Positions 35,403-44,884 of a stretch of DNA of 64,000 nucleotides are shown piece after piece (position 1 is the stretch's first letter; each line of letters opens with the position of its first letter). The notes under the pieces were generated by a model. It had not been told where the DNA came from and did not search any database. It worked only from the letters and a program-made list of their open reading frames with translations. This DNA comes from Litorimonas sp964511495 (GTDB taxonomy: Bacteria > Pseudomonadota > Alphaproteobacteria > Caulobacterales > Maricaulaceae), in assembly GCA_964511495.1 (NCBI GenBank), contig CAZEFT010000015.1:19939-83938 (forward strand), read 5' to 3'. The position numbers and the translations under genes are program-made.

Positions 35403-36416
35403 TTGACAAAACACAGAGATATTTTTCGAGTGGCGTGTCTCGAGGATATTGACGCGATTTTGGGCTTTACCGCCAACGGCGTACAAGGGTTGACCAATGT
35501 ACCACGCACGCGCGAACGTGTGGAAGAACAACTCCAAGAAACACTGGACACATTAGACGGCAAAGACGGTGCGAACCGCATCATTTTCGTTGTAGAGCGT
35601 GACGGTCAGGTTTTAGGCATTTCAGGCATTATTGTTCGGGTCGGCATTGATGCGCCCTTCTATAATTTCAAACGCAATCATCATTCAGGGCGTGCGGCCA
35701 ACCCCGTTCTGGCCATTGATTATGACACGCTTCAAATGACGACCGATTTTAACGGTTATACCGAAGTAGCATCTCTGTTTATGGGGCCAGCAGGGCGAGG
35801 TACTGGTTTGGCGCGGCTGCTGTCTATGGGACGTTTCGGATATATCCGAAACAACCGCAATCAATTTGCGGATGGCTTAATGGCAGAGATTCTGGGGTGG
35901 ACCGATGAAAAGGGAAACTCTCCCTTTTGGAAGCATTTGGCCTCACGCTTTATTGATATGCCGTTTGATAATGCAGATAAGCTTAGCACGATTGATAAGC
36001 GTTTTATCGTCGACCTTTTGCCCGGAATTCCTATCATGCTGAACTTGCTTCCGGATATTGTAACCGAATGTACCGGACGACCGCATGAAAGCTCGGCACG
36101 CGCAATGAAAATGCTGCAGTCTGTTGGTTTTGAAAAAACAGATATGTGTGATGTTTTTGACGGAGGACCCGCCGTCAGATGTCCGACGGATTGCACATGG
36201 ATTGCCCGTTCGACGCGATTGGTTGAGCGTTTTGACGCACCTGAGGGCGCAGAAATCTGCATGCATTTTTCCGGTGAAGGCGCTGACTTTAGGGCGGCTC
36301 TGGGCCCCGCGCTCATCCACGAACGACGCGGAGATAGCCATGCCACCTCACTTGTCCAAACGGATGAAAGCAAACCTGTCTATATCGCACAAATCAGAGA
36401 GCCTGCGCCGGTATAA
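35403..36416 (+). CDS. astA: Arginine N-succinyltransferase
   Basis: A ~337-residue GNAT-fold enzyme that succinylates arginine in the first step of the AST arginine-degradation pathway. Diagnostic blocks are FRVACLEDIDAILGF at the N-terminus, FMGPAGRGTGLARLLSMGRFGYI, and the RFIVDLLPGIPIMLNLLP region. The start is uncertain: no ATG fits. The frame is open from a TTG at 35349 that directly abuts an inverted repeat, and I favour the TTG at 35403, which brings the protein to the usual ~340 residues. It is followed 15 bases later by astB. Confidence 0.9.
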   Translation: MTKHRDIFRVACLEDIDAILGFTANGVQGLTNVPRTRERVEEQLQETLDTLDGKDGANRIIFVVERDGQVLGISGIIVRVGIDAPFYNFKRNHHSGRAANPVLAIDYDTLQMTTDFNGYTEVASLFMGPAGRGTGLARLLSMGRFGYIRNNRNQFADGLMAEILGWTDEKGNSPFWKHLASRFIDMPFDNADKLSTIDKRFIVDLLPGIPIMLNLLPDIVTECTGRPHESSARAMKMLQSVGFEKTDMCDVFDGGPAVRCPTDCTWIARSTRLVERFDAPEGAEICMHFSGEGADFRAALGPALIHERRGDSHATSLVQTDESKPVYIAQIREPAPV

Positions 36417-36431
36417 GCGCAGGAGTAATTT

Positions 36432-37763
36432 ATGAGTGTTGAGTTAAATATCGATGGCCTTGTCGGGCCCACGCATAATTATGCGGGTTTGAGTTTTGGC
36501 AATATTGCCTCCTCGGGCAATAAGGGCGCTGTGTCCAACCCAAAAGCTGCGGCGCTTCAAGGCTTACAGAAAATGCGCACGCTCGTGAATATGGGATTGC
36601 CTCAAGCGGTCATGCCGCCCCATGCCCGCCCTCTGACGCATTATTTACGACAATTAGGCTTTAGCGGATCTGATAGCGCCGTTCACGAAGCGGCTTGGAA
36701 GGCCAATCCAGCCTTGCTGGCCAATCTGATGAGCGCCTCTCCGATGTGGACGGCAAATGCGGCAACAGTGTCACCCTCTATTGATGCAGCAGGCGGCCAA
36801 GTACATCTCACCGCCGCCAACCTCGTGGCGATGCCGCATCGCTCTATTGAAGCCCCACAAACCGAGCGCCTGTTAAAAGCCATTTTGCCCAAAGCCGAGA
36901 TACATGCGGCCTTGCCCTCAAATACTGTCTTTGGGGATGAAGGGGCCGCCAACCATAACCGGATGAGCCAAAGCCACGCGGATAAAGGATTGGAAATTTT
37001 CGTTTATGGACGGGAAGCCTTTCGCGATAAGGCGCAAACGAAATTTCCCGGACGACAAACTTTAGAGGCCAGCAGAGCCGTTGCACGGCTTCACCGTTTG
37101 GATGAGGCGGCCACACTTTATCTTCGCCAATCCGCAACAGCGATTGATGCAGGGGCGTTTCACAATGATGTGGTCTGCGTCACCAATGGCACCGTCATGT
37201 TTTTCCACAAAGACGCCTTTGAGGATGTGAGCGCCATGCAAGAGGCCGTCAAAGCCAAAGCCGACCTCTTGGGTTTTGAACCTGAATTTTTAATGGCAGA
37301 TATTCCATTGCAAGACGCCATTCGGTCTTATCTTTTTAATTCGCAGCTTTTAACATTGCCCAACGGCAAGATGGGCTTAATTCTGCCCAAAAATGCGGAA
37401 GAGACCCCAACAGCCAAAGCCTTTATTGACCATTGTATCGCAGGCAATAACCCTATTACCGAAGCGCATTATCTGGACCTCAAACAAAGCATGCAAAATG
37501 GAGGCGGTCCGGCCTGCCTCCGTTTACGCGTCCCGTTAACGGTTGATGAGCTTGCCGAGGTACATGCCCCTATGCTCTTGGATGAAGCAAAAATTCAGAC
37601 GCTCGAAGCCTGGGTTAACAAATATTACCGTGAAGAGATTGCACGAGATGATTTGGGGGATCCCTCATTAATGATGGAGAGCCGCGCGGCTCTGGATGAG
37701 CTGACACAGCTCTTATCGCTGGGCTCAATCTATGATTTCCAAATGGAAGGAGGGGCGACATGA
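36432..37763 (+). CDS. astB: N-succinylarginine dihydrolase
   Basis: A 443-residue amidinotransferase-fold enzyme that hydrolyses succinylarginine to succinylornithine, CO2 and ammonia. The family N-terminus DGLVGPTHNYAGLSFGN, the catalytic GDEGAANHNRM loop, AFHNDVVCVTNG, and the nucleophile Cys362 in GGGPACLRLRVP are all present. Length equals the E. coli enzyme within a few residues. Its stop overlaps the start of the M20 hydrolase gene by four bases (ATGA). Confidence 0.97.
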   Translation: MSVELNIDGLVGPTHNYAGLSFGNIASSGNKGAVSNPKAAALQGLQKMRTLVNMGLPQAVMPPHARPLTHYLRQLGFSGSDSAVHEAAWKANPALLANLMSASPMWTANAATVSPSIDAAGGQVHLTAANLVAMPHRSIEAPQTERLLKAILPKAEIHAALPSNTVFGDEGAANHNRMSQSHADKGLEIFVYGREAFRDKAQTKFPGRQTLEASRAVARLHRLDEAATLYLRQSATAIDAGAFHNDVVCVTNGTVMFFHKDAFEDVSAMQEAVKAKADLLGFEPEFLMADIPLQDAIRSYLFNSQLLTLPNGKMGLILPKNAEETPTAKAFIDHCIAGNNPITEAHYLDLKQSMQNGGGPACLRLRVPLTVDELAEVHAPMLLDEAKIQTLEAWVNKYYREEIARDDLGDPSLMMESRAALDELTQLLSLGSIYDFQMEGGAT

Positions 37764-39037
37764 ATGCCGTCACTGATTTAATATCTCTGTCGCAATTAAG
37801 CGCCGAAGATGAATTGGTTCTTGAAACCGTGAAGGCCCGGCAAAATTTTATGCTGGAGCGTGTAACCTCTTGGGCTGCCGTTAATACGGGGAGTTTAAAC
37901 GCCGATGGCTTGAACACTCTTTACCCCATGATCGTGAAAGCGCTTTCCGAAGACTTAGACGCCGAGGTCGAAGCTTTGCCAACGGAACCAATTGAAGAAA
38001 TCAATAATAAAGGCGCAAAAGAGTTTTTCCAAAGCGGGCCGGTGATACGGGCGCGAGCACGTTTGAGCGCACCTTTGCGTGTGGTTCTGACTGGGCATTA
38101 TGACACGGTTTTCCCGGCAGGAACCTTTACCGACATCACCGATATAGGGGATGGTAAGCTAAACGGCCCCGGTCTTGCTGATATGAAAGGCGGCATCACA
38201 GTGATGATTGACGCCCTGCGCGCCTTTGAGGCCGGGCCGCTTAAAGACAAAATCGGTTACGACATTATTCTGACGCCTGATGAGGAAACAGGGAATTTCG
38301 CATCTGCGCCTTTTCTGACGGCGGCGGCGAAAGAGGCCCATATCGGATTGACTTTTGAGCCCGCTATGGATTGCGACAGCTTGGCAGGGGCTCGTAAAGG
38401 GTCAGGAATTTGGGATATTGTTTTTCGTGGACGCGCCTCTCATGCGGGTCGCGCGCCCGAAGCAGGGCGCTCTGCCATAAGCGCCGCCGCCGATATGGCG
38501 ATACGGGTGGAAGAGCTAAACGGAAAATATGAAGGCGTAACGTTTAATGTTGGTTCTATTGATGGGGGCAATGCCGTGAATATCGTGCCGGACTTAGCAA
38601 TTTTGCGCATGGGTGCTCGCGCACCAACGCCCGAAGCTGCTGCATGGGCGGGCGAAGCCGTTAATTCTGCCCTTGAAGCGGTCTTAAAACGTGACGGTAT
38701 TACGGCCCATAAGCATGGTGGATTTTACCGTCCTCCAAAACCGCGTAATGCGGCGCAGGACAGGTTGATTTCTAATGTCAAAGAAACGGGAAAAGCGCTG
38801 GGTCTTGAGTTGAACTTTAAAGATACGGGTGGGGTCTGCGAAGGCAATAATGTCTTTGCGGCCGGAACGCCCAATGTCGATACGCTTGGCGTGCGGGGCG
38901 GGCGTATCCATTCAGCCGACGAATTTATGGTTGTTGAAAGCCTGTCGGAAAGAGCGGGCTTGGCCGCGCTATTGCTCAACCGTATCGCCGATGGCCGCAT
39001 TGACGCACCGGCGATTAAAAAACTCATGGAGCAATAA
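37760..39037 (+). CDS. M20-family metallohydrolase in the AST operon
   Basis: A 425-residue zinc hydrolase of the ArgE/DapE/carboxypeptidase G2 type. Metal ligands are His113 and Asp115 (GHYDTV), Asp141 (GPGLADMKGG), Glu176 after the catalytic Glu175 (PDEETGN), Glu200 (FEPAMD), and a C-terminal His in GGRIHSADEF. It overlaps astB by ATGA and abuts astD with no gap, so it belongs to the pathway. No astE (M14-type desuccinylase) is seen, so succinylglutamate cleavage is a reasonable inferred role; glutamate-releasing activity would fit the carboxypeptidase G2 likeness. This is not proven. Confidence 0.88.
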   Translation: MNAVTDLISLSQLSAEDELVLETVKARQNFMLERVTSWAAVNTGSLNADGLNTLYPMIVKALSEDLDAEVEALPTEPIEEINNKGAKEFFQSGPVIRARARLSAPLRVVLTGHYDTVFPAGTFTDITDIGDGKLNGPGLADMKGGITVMIDALRAFEAGPLKDKIGYDIILTPDEETGNFASAPFLTAAAKEAHIGLTFEPAMDCDSLAGARKGSGIWDIVFRGRASHAGRAPEAGRSAISAAADMAIRVEELNGKYEGVTFNVGSIDGGNAVNIVPDLAILRMGARAPTPEAAAWAGEAVNSALEAVLKRDGITAHKHGGFYRPPKPRNAAQDRLISNVKETGKALGLELNFKDTGGVCEGNNVFAAGTPNVDTLGVRGGRIHSADEFMVVESLSERAGLAALLLNRIADGRIDAPAIKKLMEQ

Positions 39038-40459
39038 ATGTCATCAGATGTCTTTATCAATGGCAAATGGGACACTGGTCATGGCGAAAGCTTTGAAAGC
39101 CTGTGCCCTGCAACGGGGGAAAGTGTTTGGCAGGGTCATGAGTCGACAGCCGAACAGGTCAATGCTGCGATTGCAGCGGCCCGCGCCGCTCAGCCCAAAT
39201 GGGCGGCAACGCCACTTGCTGAACGTATCGCGATATTAGAACGTTATGCTGAGAATTTGACTGCCTCAAAAGAGGCTATTGCCTACGCAATTTCTCGCGA
39301 TATGGGTAAACCGCTTTGGGAAGCCCTGACCGAAGTCGGAGCCATGGCCGCTAAAATCGGACACTCCATCCGCGCTCAGGCAGAGAGAGCGGGCGATAGG
39401 GATGAGGGGGCATTGACCCTCACCCATAGGCCTCACGGCGTAATGGCCGTGTTCGGGCCTTTCAATTTTCCGGGGCACCTTCCCAATGGTCATATTGTTC
39501 CGGCACTTCTGGCCGGTAATTGCTGTGTCTTTAAACCCTCCGAACTCACACCTGCAGTCGCGTCACTTATGGTCGAGGCTTTCGAAAAAGCAGGTCTGCC
39601 CGCAGGATGCCTGAATGTCATACAAGGCGGGAGAGAGACAGGGCAGGCTTTGCTCAATGGTGATATTAACGGCCTGCTCTTTACCGGCTCGGCCAAGACG
39701 GGTACCGCCTTCCACAAACATTTTGCCGGGCGTCCCAATATTATTCTGGCTTTGGAAATGGGTGGAAATAACCCGCTTATTGCTTGGGACGGCGATCGTC
39801 AGGCCGTCGCTGATATCGCCTTTTTTAGCGCCTATATTTCAGCAGGCCAACGCTGTACCTGTGCCCGTCGTTTAATCTTGCCCGAAGGCGCATTTGGGGA
39901 TGATGTCCTCGGCTTAATCCAATCCCGCATCCGCGAGGTGAGTGTCGGGCACTGGGATCAAGAGGTCTTTATGGGGCCGGTTGTCTCGGAACAATCCGCG
40001 ATGAACGCCCGCCATTTCCAAGCCGCCCTGATTAAGGCTGGCGGAGAAACAGTTGTACCGATTAAGGTTGAAGGGGCTTTTGTTCATCCGGGCCTTATGG
40101 AAATGAGCAGCGCAAAAGACGTAGAGGATGAAGAGCTTTTTGGCCCGCTCCTTCAAGTGTACCGTGTCAAAAATTTTGATGCCGCCATTGCCAAAGCCAA
40201 TGAGACACGTTTCGGCCTGTCTGGGGGCTTACTGAGTGAGAATAAGAAGCTTTGGGAACAAGCCGGTTTGCAAATGAAGGCCGGTATTTTGAATTGGAAT
40301 AAACCCACAACGGGAGCCGCGTCATCCTTGCCCTTTGGTGGCCCGGGTCTTTCCGGTAATTTCCGTCCCGGCGCTTATTATGCCGCCGATTACTGCGCAT
40401 GGCCACAAGCCGGCCAAGTCGCAGACACAGTCAGCGCGCCTGCGATGAAGGGGTTTTAG
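39038..40459 (+). CDS. astD: Succinylglutamate-semialdehyde dehydrogenase
   Basis: A 473-residue NAD-dependent aldehyde dehydrogenase. It has Asn143 (GPFNFPGHLPNGH), the loop FTGS at 215-218, catalytic Glu240 (LEMGGNNP) and catalytic Cys273 (GQRCTC). The long GPFNFPGHLPNGHIVPALLAG block is characteristic of AstD. It oxidises succinylglutamate semialdehyde to succinylglutamate. The start follows the stop of the M20 gene directly. The transaminase AstC is not present in the window. Confidence 0.96.
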   Translation: MSSDVFINGKWDTGHGESFESLCPATGESVWQGHESTAEQVNAAIAAARAAQPKWAATPLAERIAILERYAENLTASKEAIAYAISRDMGKPLWEALTEVGAMAAKIGHSIRAQAERAGDRDEGALTLTHRPHGVMAVFGPFNFPGHLPNGHIVPALLAGNCCVFKPSELTPAVASLMVEAFEKAGLPAGCLNVIQGGRETGQALLNGDINGLLFTGSAKTGTAFHKHFAGRPNIILALEMGGNNPLIAWDGDRQAVADIAFFSAYISAGQRCTCARRLILPEGAFGDDVLGLIQSRIREVSVGHWDQEVFMGPVVSEQSAMNARHFQAALIKAGGETVVPIKVEGAFVHPGLMEMSSAKDVEDEELFGPLLQVYRVKNFDAAIAKANETRFGLSGGLLSENKKLWEQAGLQMKAGILNWNKPTTGAASSLPFGGPGLSGNFRPGAYYAADYCAWPQAGQVADTVSAPAMKGF

Positions 40460-40464
40460 TTATC

Positions 40465-40947
40465 ATGAACCGCGCTTTAACTGATTATGAAACAAAAACA
40501 GTTGCAAATGTTGAAAAACATGGTTGGCAGGGCACGTATGTTTTTGACCCAAAAAGTAATGATCCGAGCTTTACCTATTCAATAGGCTTTACAAAGACGT
40601 TGAATGCGCCTGAATTTATAATTTTTGGACTCTCACAAGACTTGATGCATTCCATGTTGTGGAGAATATACGATCAAATTAAAGCGGGAGCCATTCCCAA
40701 AGATGGAATGATTTGGGAAAACCTTTTGGAAAATTTTAATTGCGTTTCTCGCAAAGCAATCCACCAAGATACTTTTGAGATATATGCTCGAAGTGCGCGA
40801 TGGTACTGGAATCACTCAGGGCACTCCGGCTTCCCAGAGGTTTATCAAATGGTTTGGCCCGGAGCACAACAAGGTCTCTTCCCTTGGGAAGAAGGCTGTT
40901 CACAAGAAACTATTAATATGCAAACCCCGCTCTGGAAGGATAGTTAG
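40465..40947 (+). CDS. DUF4262 domain-containing protein
   Basis: A 160-residue protein starting at the ATG at 40465, five bases after astD. It has the DUF4262 pattern: an N-terminal helix with VEKHGWQGTYV, then FTYSIGFTKTLNAPEFIIFGLS, and a C-terminal WPGAQQGLFPWEEGC. The fold and function are unknown. It shows no signal peptide. The close spacing suggests read-through from the AST operon, but a functional link is not evident. Confidence 0.85.
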   Translation: MNRALTDYETKTVANVEKHGWQGTYVFDPKSNDPSFTYSIGFTKTLNAPEFIIFGLSQDLMHSMLWRIYDQIKAGAIPKDGMIWENLLENFNCVSRKAIHQDTFEIYARSARWYWNHSGHSGFPEVYQMVWPGAQQGLFPWEEGCSQETINMQTPLWKDS

Positions 40948-40949
40948 TC

Positions 40950-41405
40950 GTGGAATATCTACACACTATGGTGCGAGTGAAAGATTTGGACGCTAGCATG
41001 GCTTTCTATCGTGACGCGCTCGGTCTTGTCGAAACACGACGTTTTGACGTTGAAAAAGGGCGGTTCACCTTGGTCTATCTCGCCGCACCGGAACAAGCCG
41101 ACATGGCCAAAGATAAGAAATTTCCTGAATTAGAGCTGACTTATAATTGGCCGGATGAAGACGGAAATGCGGAAACCTATAGCGGCGGTCGAAACTTCGG
41201 GCATATGGCTTTTCGTGTCGAAAATATTTATGAGGCATGCGAGAAGCTGCAAAAAGCAGGCGTCATTATCAATCGCCCACCCCGTGATGGCCATATGGCT
41301 TTTGTGCGATCGCCTGATAATATTTCGATTGAACTCTTGCAGAAGGGTGACCGTTTGGCCCCAAAAGAACCATGGGCCAGTATGAAAAATATCGGGGAGT
41401 GGTAA
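40950..41405 (+). CDS. gloA: Lactoylglutathione lyase (glyoxalase I) / VOC family protein
   Basis: A 151-residue protein starting at GTG, one base after the DUF4262 stop. It follows the glyoxalase I pattern with metal ligands His6 (LHTMVRV), Glu62, His85 (GHMAF) and Glu128 (ISIELLQKG). The block ELELTYNWPDEDG is typical of true lactoylglutathione lyases, which detoxify methylglyoxal with glutathione. Nickel/zinc type cannot be told from sequence. It is probably in one transcript with the DUF4262 gene. Confidence 0.9.
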   Translation: MEYLHTMVRVKDLDASMAFYRDALGLVETRRFDVEKGRFTLVYLAAPEQADMAKDKKFPELELTYNWPDEDGNAETYSGGRNFGHMAFRVENIYEACEKLQKAGVIINRPPRDGHMAFVRSPDNISIELLQKGDRLAPKEPWASMKNIGEW

Positions 41406-41416
41406 CGCCAACGACC

Positions 41417-42043
41417 TTAAAGGTTCGGCGTCTCACCTGCTTTAATATCAGCCTGAATATTGCTCGGTTTGCGTAACCCTAAACGCAAGACGGCGTATAT
41501 AAAGATGAAGCTGACCAGAAGCCATAACCCGCCCCAGAACAGCGTTGAGCCGCCATAGGTTTCAGCAATGATGCGCGCATCTGATCGTAGGTAAGAACGC
41601 TGCACTGTGTCACTGAAAATATCAAAAGGGACATAGACGAGACTGGTCAACCCAATCAGGCGCAGACAGAAATCATTAAATTCACGCGGTAAGAATTTTG
41701 AACTGACTAAAAAGGCGACGCCGCCCGCCAAACAAAACGCAATTGTGAAAGGCGTCCGGATAAAAAAGAGCGCCGAGCCCAAAAGAAGCGAGCCGAGATA
41801 GCCTGTCGAGGCAATCAAAAAGCCGTTCCCGCCCTGTGATAACACCGAGCCGCCTTGTCGAGCGGAGAGCGTTAATTCCAGAACTTTACCCCCTGTGAGC
41901 CAAGTGGCGAGTGCATGAGAGAGCTCATGAAGAAAAACGACAAAGATTTTCACAGGCGCGGAAACAGGGTGGTTCCACAAAAGAAAAATAATCAGGGTGA
42001 TGAGTCCCAACTGCCAATGGTCTTTTATCAAGCGCATAAACAC
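41417..42043 (-). CDS. M50 family metallopeptidase-like membrane protein
   Basis: A 208-residue protein with several hydrophobic helices and the zinc motif HELSH at residues 39-43, followed by ALATWLTGGKV. This resembles the M50B-like branch of site-2-protease-type membrane proteins (TPR-less, about 200-240 residues). No clear second Asp motif (LDG) is visible, so protease activity is uncertain. It converges on the glyoxalase gene and lies downstream of xylA. Confidence 0.85.
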   Translation of the reverse strand: MFMRLIKDHWQLGLITLIIFLLWNHPVSAPVKIFVVFLHELSHALATWLTGGKVLELTLSARQGGSVLSQGGNGFLIASTGYLGSLLLGSALFFIRTPFTIAFCLAGGVAFLVSSKFLPREFNDFCLRLIGLTSLVYVPFDIFSDTVQRSYLRSDARIIAETYGGSTLFWGGLWLLVSFIFIYAVLRLGLRKPSNIQADIKAGETPNL

Positions 42044-42108
42044 AGCCTAATCCGATAGAGAGCGACGTAAAGACCGTTTTAGTATGGAGTAATTTTTCCT
42101 GAACCGTT

Positions 42109-43425
42109 TTATTTAACGGCTTGTGTCACAATATTTTCCAAGAGTTCTTGACGACCCGAAACTGGCGCGGGCGAAACATTCGCCTCCAAACAGGCAGATG
42201 CCATCGCGTCCAAGGAAGATTTTCCTGCGAGTATATCCGCACCCAGACCGCTCTGCCAACCGGCATAGCGTTTGTCTTTATTGGCTTGAAGTCGGTCATT
42301 TTCAATCATGGCAACCGCATTTTCCAAACCCCGCGCAAGTAAATCCATGCCGCCTATGTGACCATGGAAGAGATCTTCGGCATCTATAGATTGACGACGA
42401 ACTTTGGCATCAAAGTTGGAACCACCTTTTTTAAACCCGCCCCCTTTTAGAATATAATAAAGCGCCATAGTCGTTTCGCGCAAATCGTTCGGGAATTGAT
42501 CCGTATCCCATCCATTTTGCGGGTCGCCGCGATTGAAATCAATGGAGCCGAATATGCCGAAGGCATTGGCCATTTCGACCTCATGCTCAAAACTGTTCCC
42601 CGCCAGCGTCGCGTGATTGGGCTCAATATTGACGCCAACTTCCTTTTCCAAACCATATTGTTTTAAGAAACCGAAGACCGTACCGACATCGCGGTCATAT
42701 TGATGTTTGGTCGGTTCATGCGGCTTGGGTTCGATCCAGATATCGCCGTCAAAGCCAATTTTATGTTTATGCTCCACCACCATGCTGACAAACCGGCCTA
42801 ATTGTTCCATTTCTTGCCCAACATTGGTGTTAAGAATTGTATCATAACCCTCTCGGCCGCCCCAAAGCACATAGCCTTGACCGCCCAACCTCTTTGTGGC
42901 CTCTAAACAATGTTTGACTTGCAATGCCGCGAATGCCGCCACATCGGGATTAGGGTTTGTGGACGCTCCGGCCATGTAACGCGGGTGCGAGAACATATTG
43001 GCCGTGCCCCAAAGAAGCTGAATATCGCGAGAGCTCATTTTGGCTTCGATTTTATCGACAATTGCCGCAAAGTTTCTGACATGCTCTTTTGGAGTCTGCG
43101 CCTCTGCCATGACGTCAACATCATGAAAACAAAAATAAGGATTGCCCAAGCGGTCAAAGAAATCAAACGCCGCATCCAGCTTGGCTTCGGCCGCAGATTG
43201 GTCGTTTTTAGCGCCATGCCAAGGGCGATTAAATGTGCCTCCGCCAAAGACATCGAAACCATCCCAACAGAAATTATGCCAATAGCAAACGGCAATGCGC
43301 AAATGCTCGGCCATTGTCTTGCCCATCAAAACTTTATCGGCATCATAATATTTATAGGAAAGCGGGTTCGCGCTATTCTTTCCTTCAAATTTGATCGGCT
43401 CTATATGGTCAAAATATCCGCTCAT
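42109..43425 (-). CDS. xylA: Xylose isomerase
   Basis: A 438-residue enzyme converting D-xylose to D-xylulose. It has family blocks FCFHDVDV, GGREGYDTILNT, WIEPKPHEPTKHQYD and NIEPNHATLAGNSFEHE, which carry the catalytic His and metal-binding Glu/Asp/His residues, and the W-rich substrate pocket near WGTANMFSHPRYMAGAS. Length matches the long (class II) isomerases of about 440 residues. It is the third gene of GH3-xylB-xylA, with AAAGGGA before the ATG. Confidence 0.98.
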   Translation of the reverse strand: MSGYFDHIEPIKFEGKNSANPLSYKYYDADKVLMGKTMAEHLRIAVCYWHNFCWDGFDVFGGGTFNRPWHGAKNDQSAAEAKLDAAFDFFDRLGNPYFCFHDVDVMAEAQTPKEHVRNFAAIVDKIEAKMSSRDIQLLWGTANMFSHPRYMAGASTNPNPDVAAFAALQVKHCLEATKRLGGQGYVLWGGREGYDTILNTNVGQEMEQLGRFVSMVVEHKHKIGFDGDIWIEPKPHEPTKHQYDRDVGTVFGFLKQYGLEKEVGVNIEPNHATLAGNSFEHEVEMANAFGIFGSIDFNRGDPQNGWDTDQFPNDLRETTMALYYILKGGGFKKGGSNFDAKVRRQSIDAEDLFHGHIGGMDLLARGLENAVAMIENDRLQANKDKRYAGWQSGLGADILAGKSSLDAMASACLEANVSPAPVSGRQELLENIVTQAVK

Positions 43426-43435
43426 CTTTATCCCT

Positions 43436-44881
43436 TTAATTTAAATCTTTTGTTGCTTGGTAGAGTATTGAAAACACAGTGCGGCGCTCTTGATACAGAT
43501 CTCGCATCACCCGATTGGGCTCGATCACATGGTCTATATCCGGCGCATAACAGACTTCGGATATCTTTTCTGAGGTAACGGATAAACGCGCCAGACGCGC
43601 CGCGCCAAAGGCCGGGCCTACGGCAGAGGCTTTTCGATAGGTCAAAGGCAAGTCCATAGCGCTGGCGATGATTTCGCCCCACCAATGCGAGCGCGACCCA
43701 CCACCAATCACGGACAAATTGGCAATCTCGGCCCCCGTCGCTTTTAAAACATCGACCCCATCAGCCAAAGCAAAGGCCACGCCTTCCAAAGCTGCCTGCG
43801 CCATAGATAAGGGCGTATCTTCATGGGTCAGCCCAAAGAATGCGCCTGTGGCCTTTGGGTCATTATGCGGTGTGCGCTCCCCTGATAAATAGGGAAGAAA
43901 ATAAGCCCCCTGACCCGGTGTTTTTGAATCGGATGTCTGCTCGTAAAGAGCGGCCTCGGATGGAAACCCTGCAATTCTGGCGACAAAATCAACGGCGCTG
44001 GCGGCGGATAAAATAACGCTCATCTGATGCCAAAGATTGGGTAAGGCATGACAGAATGTATGGACTGCCCCGTCCGTATTAGGGCGGTATTGATTATCGG
44101 CTAAAAACACCACGCCTGATGTTCCCAGAGAGATAAAACCTTCACCCGGCGCGATTGTTCCGGCTCCGACAGCGCCCGCGGCATTGTCTCCGCCCCCTGC
44201 CGCAATAGGGACTTGCGCCATACCCCAGCTATCCGCAACATCCGGACGAAGCTTGGCCGTGGCGTCCGAGCCTTCAAAAAGTTCGGGCATGGCGTCTTGG
44301 CCCAGCCCCGTCAGAGCCAACATTTCATTTGACCATTTCCGTGCCGCAACATCCAACCATAATGTCCCTGCACTATCAGAAAGATCTGACGCATAGACTC
44401 CACTCATCAGGAAACGAATATAGTCTTTGGGCAGTAACACTTTCGCGATACGTTGATAATTTTCAGGCTCATGGTCCCGCAACCAATGCAGTTTGGGTGC
44501 TGTGAATCCAGGCATGGCCAAATTACCCGTAATCTCGGTAAGGTGCGGCAAAGCCTCTGTCATAGCCGCACAATTCTCACCGCTGCGGCCATCATTCCAT
44601 AAAATGGCGGGGCGAATAATATTGCCCTTATCATCAAGACACGTTGCGCCGTGCATTTGTCCCGACAAGCCAATCGCCTTAACCGCCCGCCGCGCACGGC
44701 TATCCAGTTTTAAGACCGCTTCATGGGTTGCCCGCCACCAATCTTTTGGGTCTTGTTCTGACCAAAGGGGGTGTGGGCGGGAGACGGAGAGCGGAGCTTG
44801 GGCTTGGTCAATGACAGTTTGTGCATCATCCACCAAAACGGCTTTGACGCCCGACGTTCCGATATCGAGTCCCAAATACAT
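43436..44881 (-). CDS. xylB: Xylulokinase
   Basis: A 481-residue FGGY-family kinase that phosphorylates xylulose. The N-terminal phosphate motif LGLDIGTSGVKAVL, the QMHG motif (IGLSGQMHGATCLD), the catalytic Asp in the ASDLSDSAGTLWLD stretch, and the C-terminal SVIGGGSRSHWWGEIIASAM are present. It lies 10 bases before xylA and starts 3 bases after the GH3 gene stop, indicating an operon. Confidence 0.97.
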   Translation of the reverse strand: MYLGLDIGTSGVKAVLVDDAQTVIDQAQAPLSVSRPHPLWSEQDPKDWWRATHEAVLKLDSRARRAVKAIGLSGQMHGATCLDDKGNIIRPAILWNDGRSGENCAAMTEALPHLTEITGNLAMPGFTAPKLHWLRDHEPENYQRIAKVLLPKDYIRFLMSGVYASDLSDSAGTLWLDVAARKWSNEMLALTGLGQDAMPELFEGSDATAKLRPDVADSWGMAQVPIAAGGGDNAAGAVGAGTIAPGEGFISLGTSGVVFLADNQYRPNTDGAVHTFCHALPNLWHQMSVILSAASAVDFVARIAGFPSEAALYEQTSDSKTPGQGAYFLPYLSGERTPHNDPKATGAFFGLTHEDTPLSMAQAALEGVAFALADGVDVLKATGAEIANLSVIGGGSRSHWWGEIIASAMDLPLTYRKASAVGPAFGAARLARLSVTSEKISEVCYAPDIDHVIEPNRVMRDLYQERRTVFSILYQATKDLN

Positions 44882-44884
44882 GAT

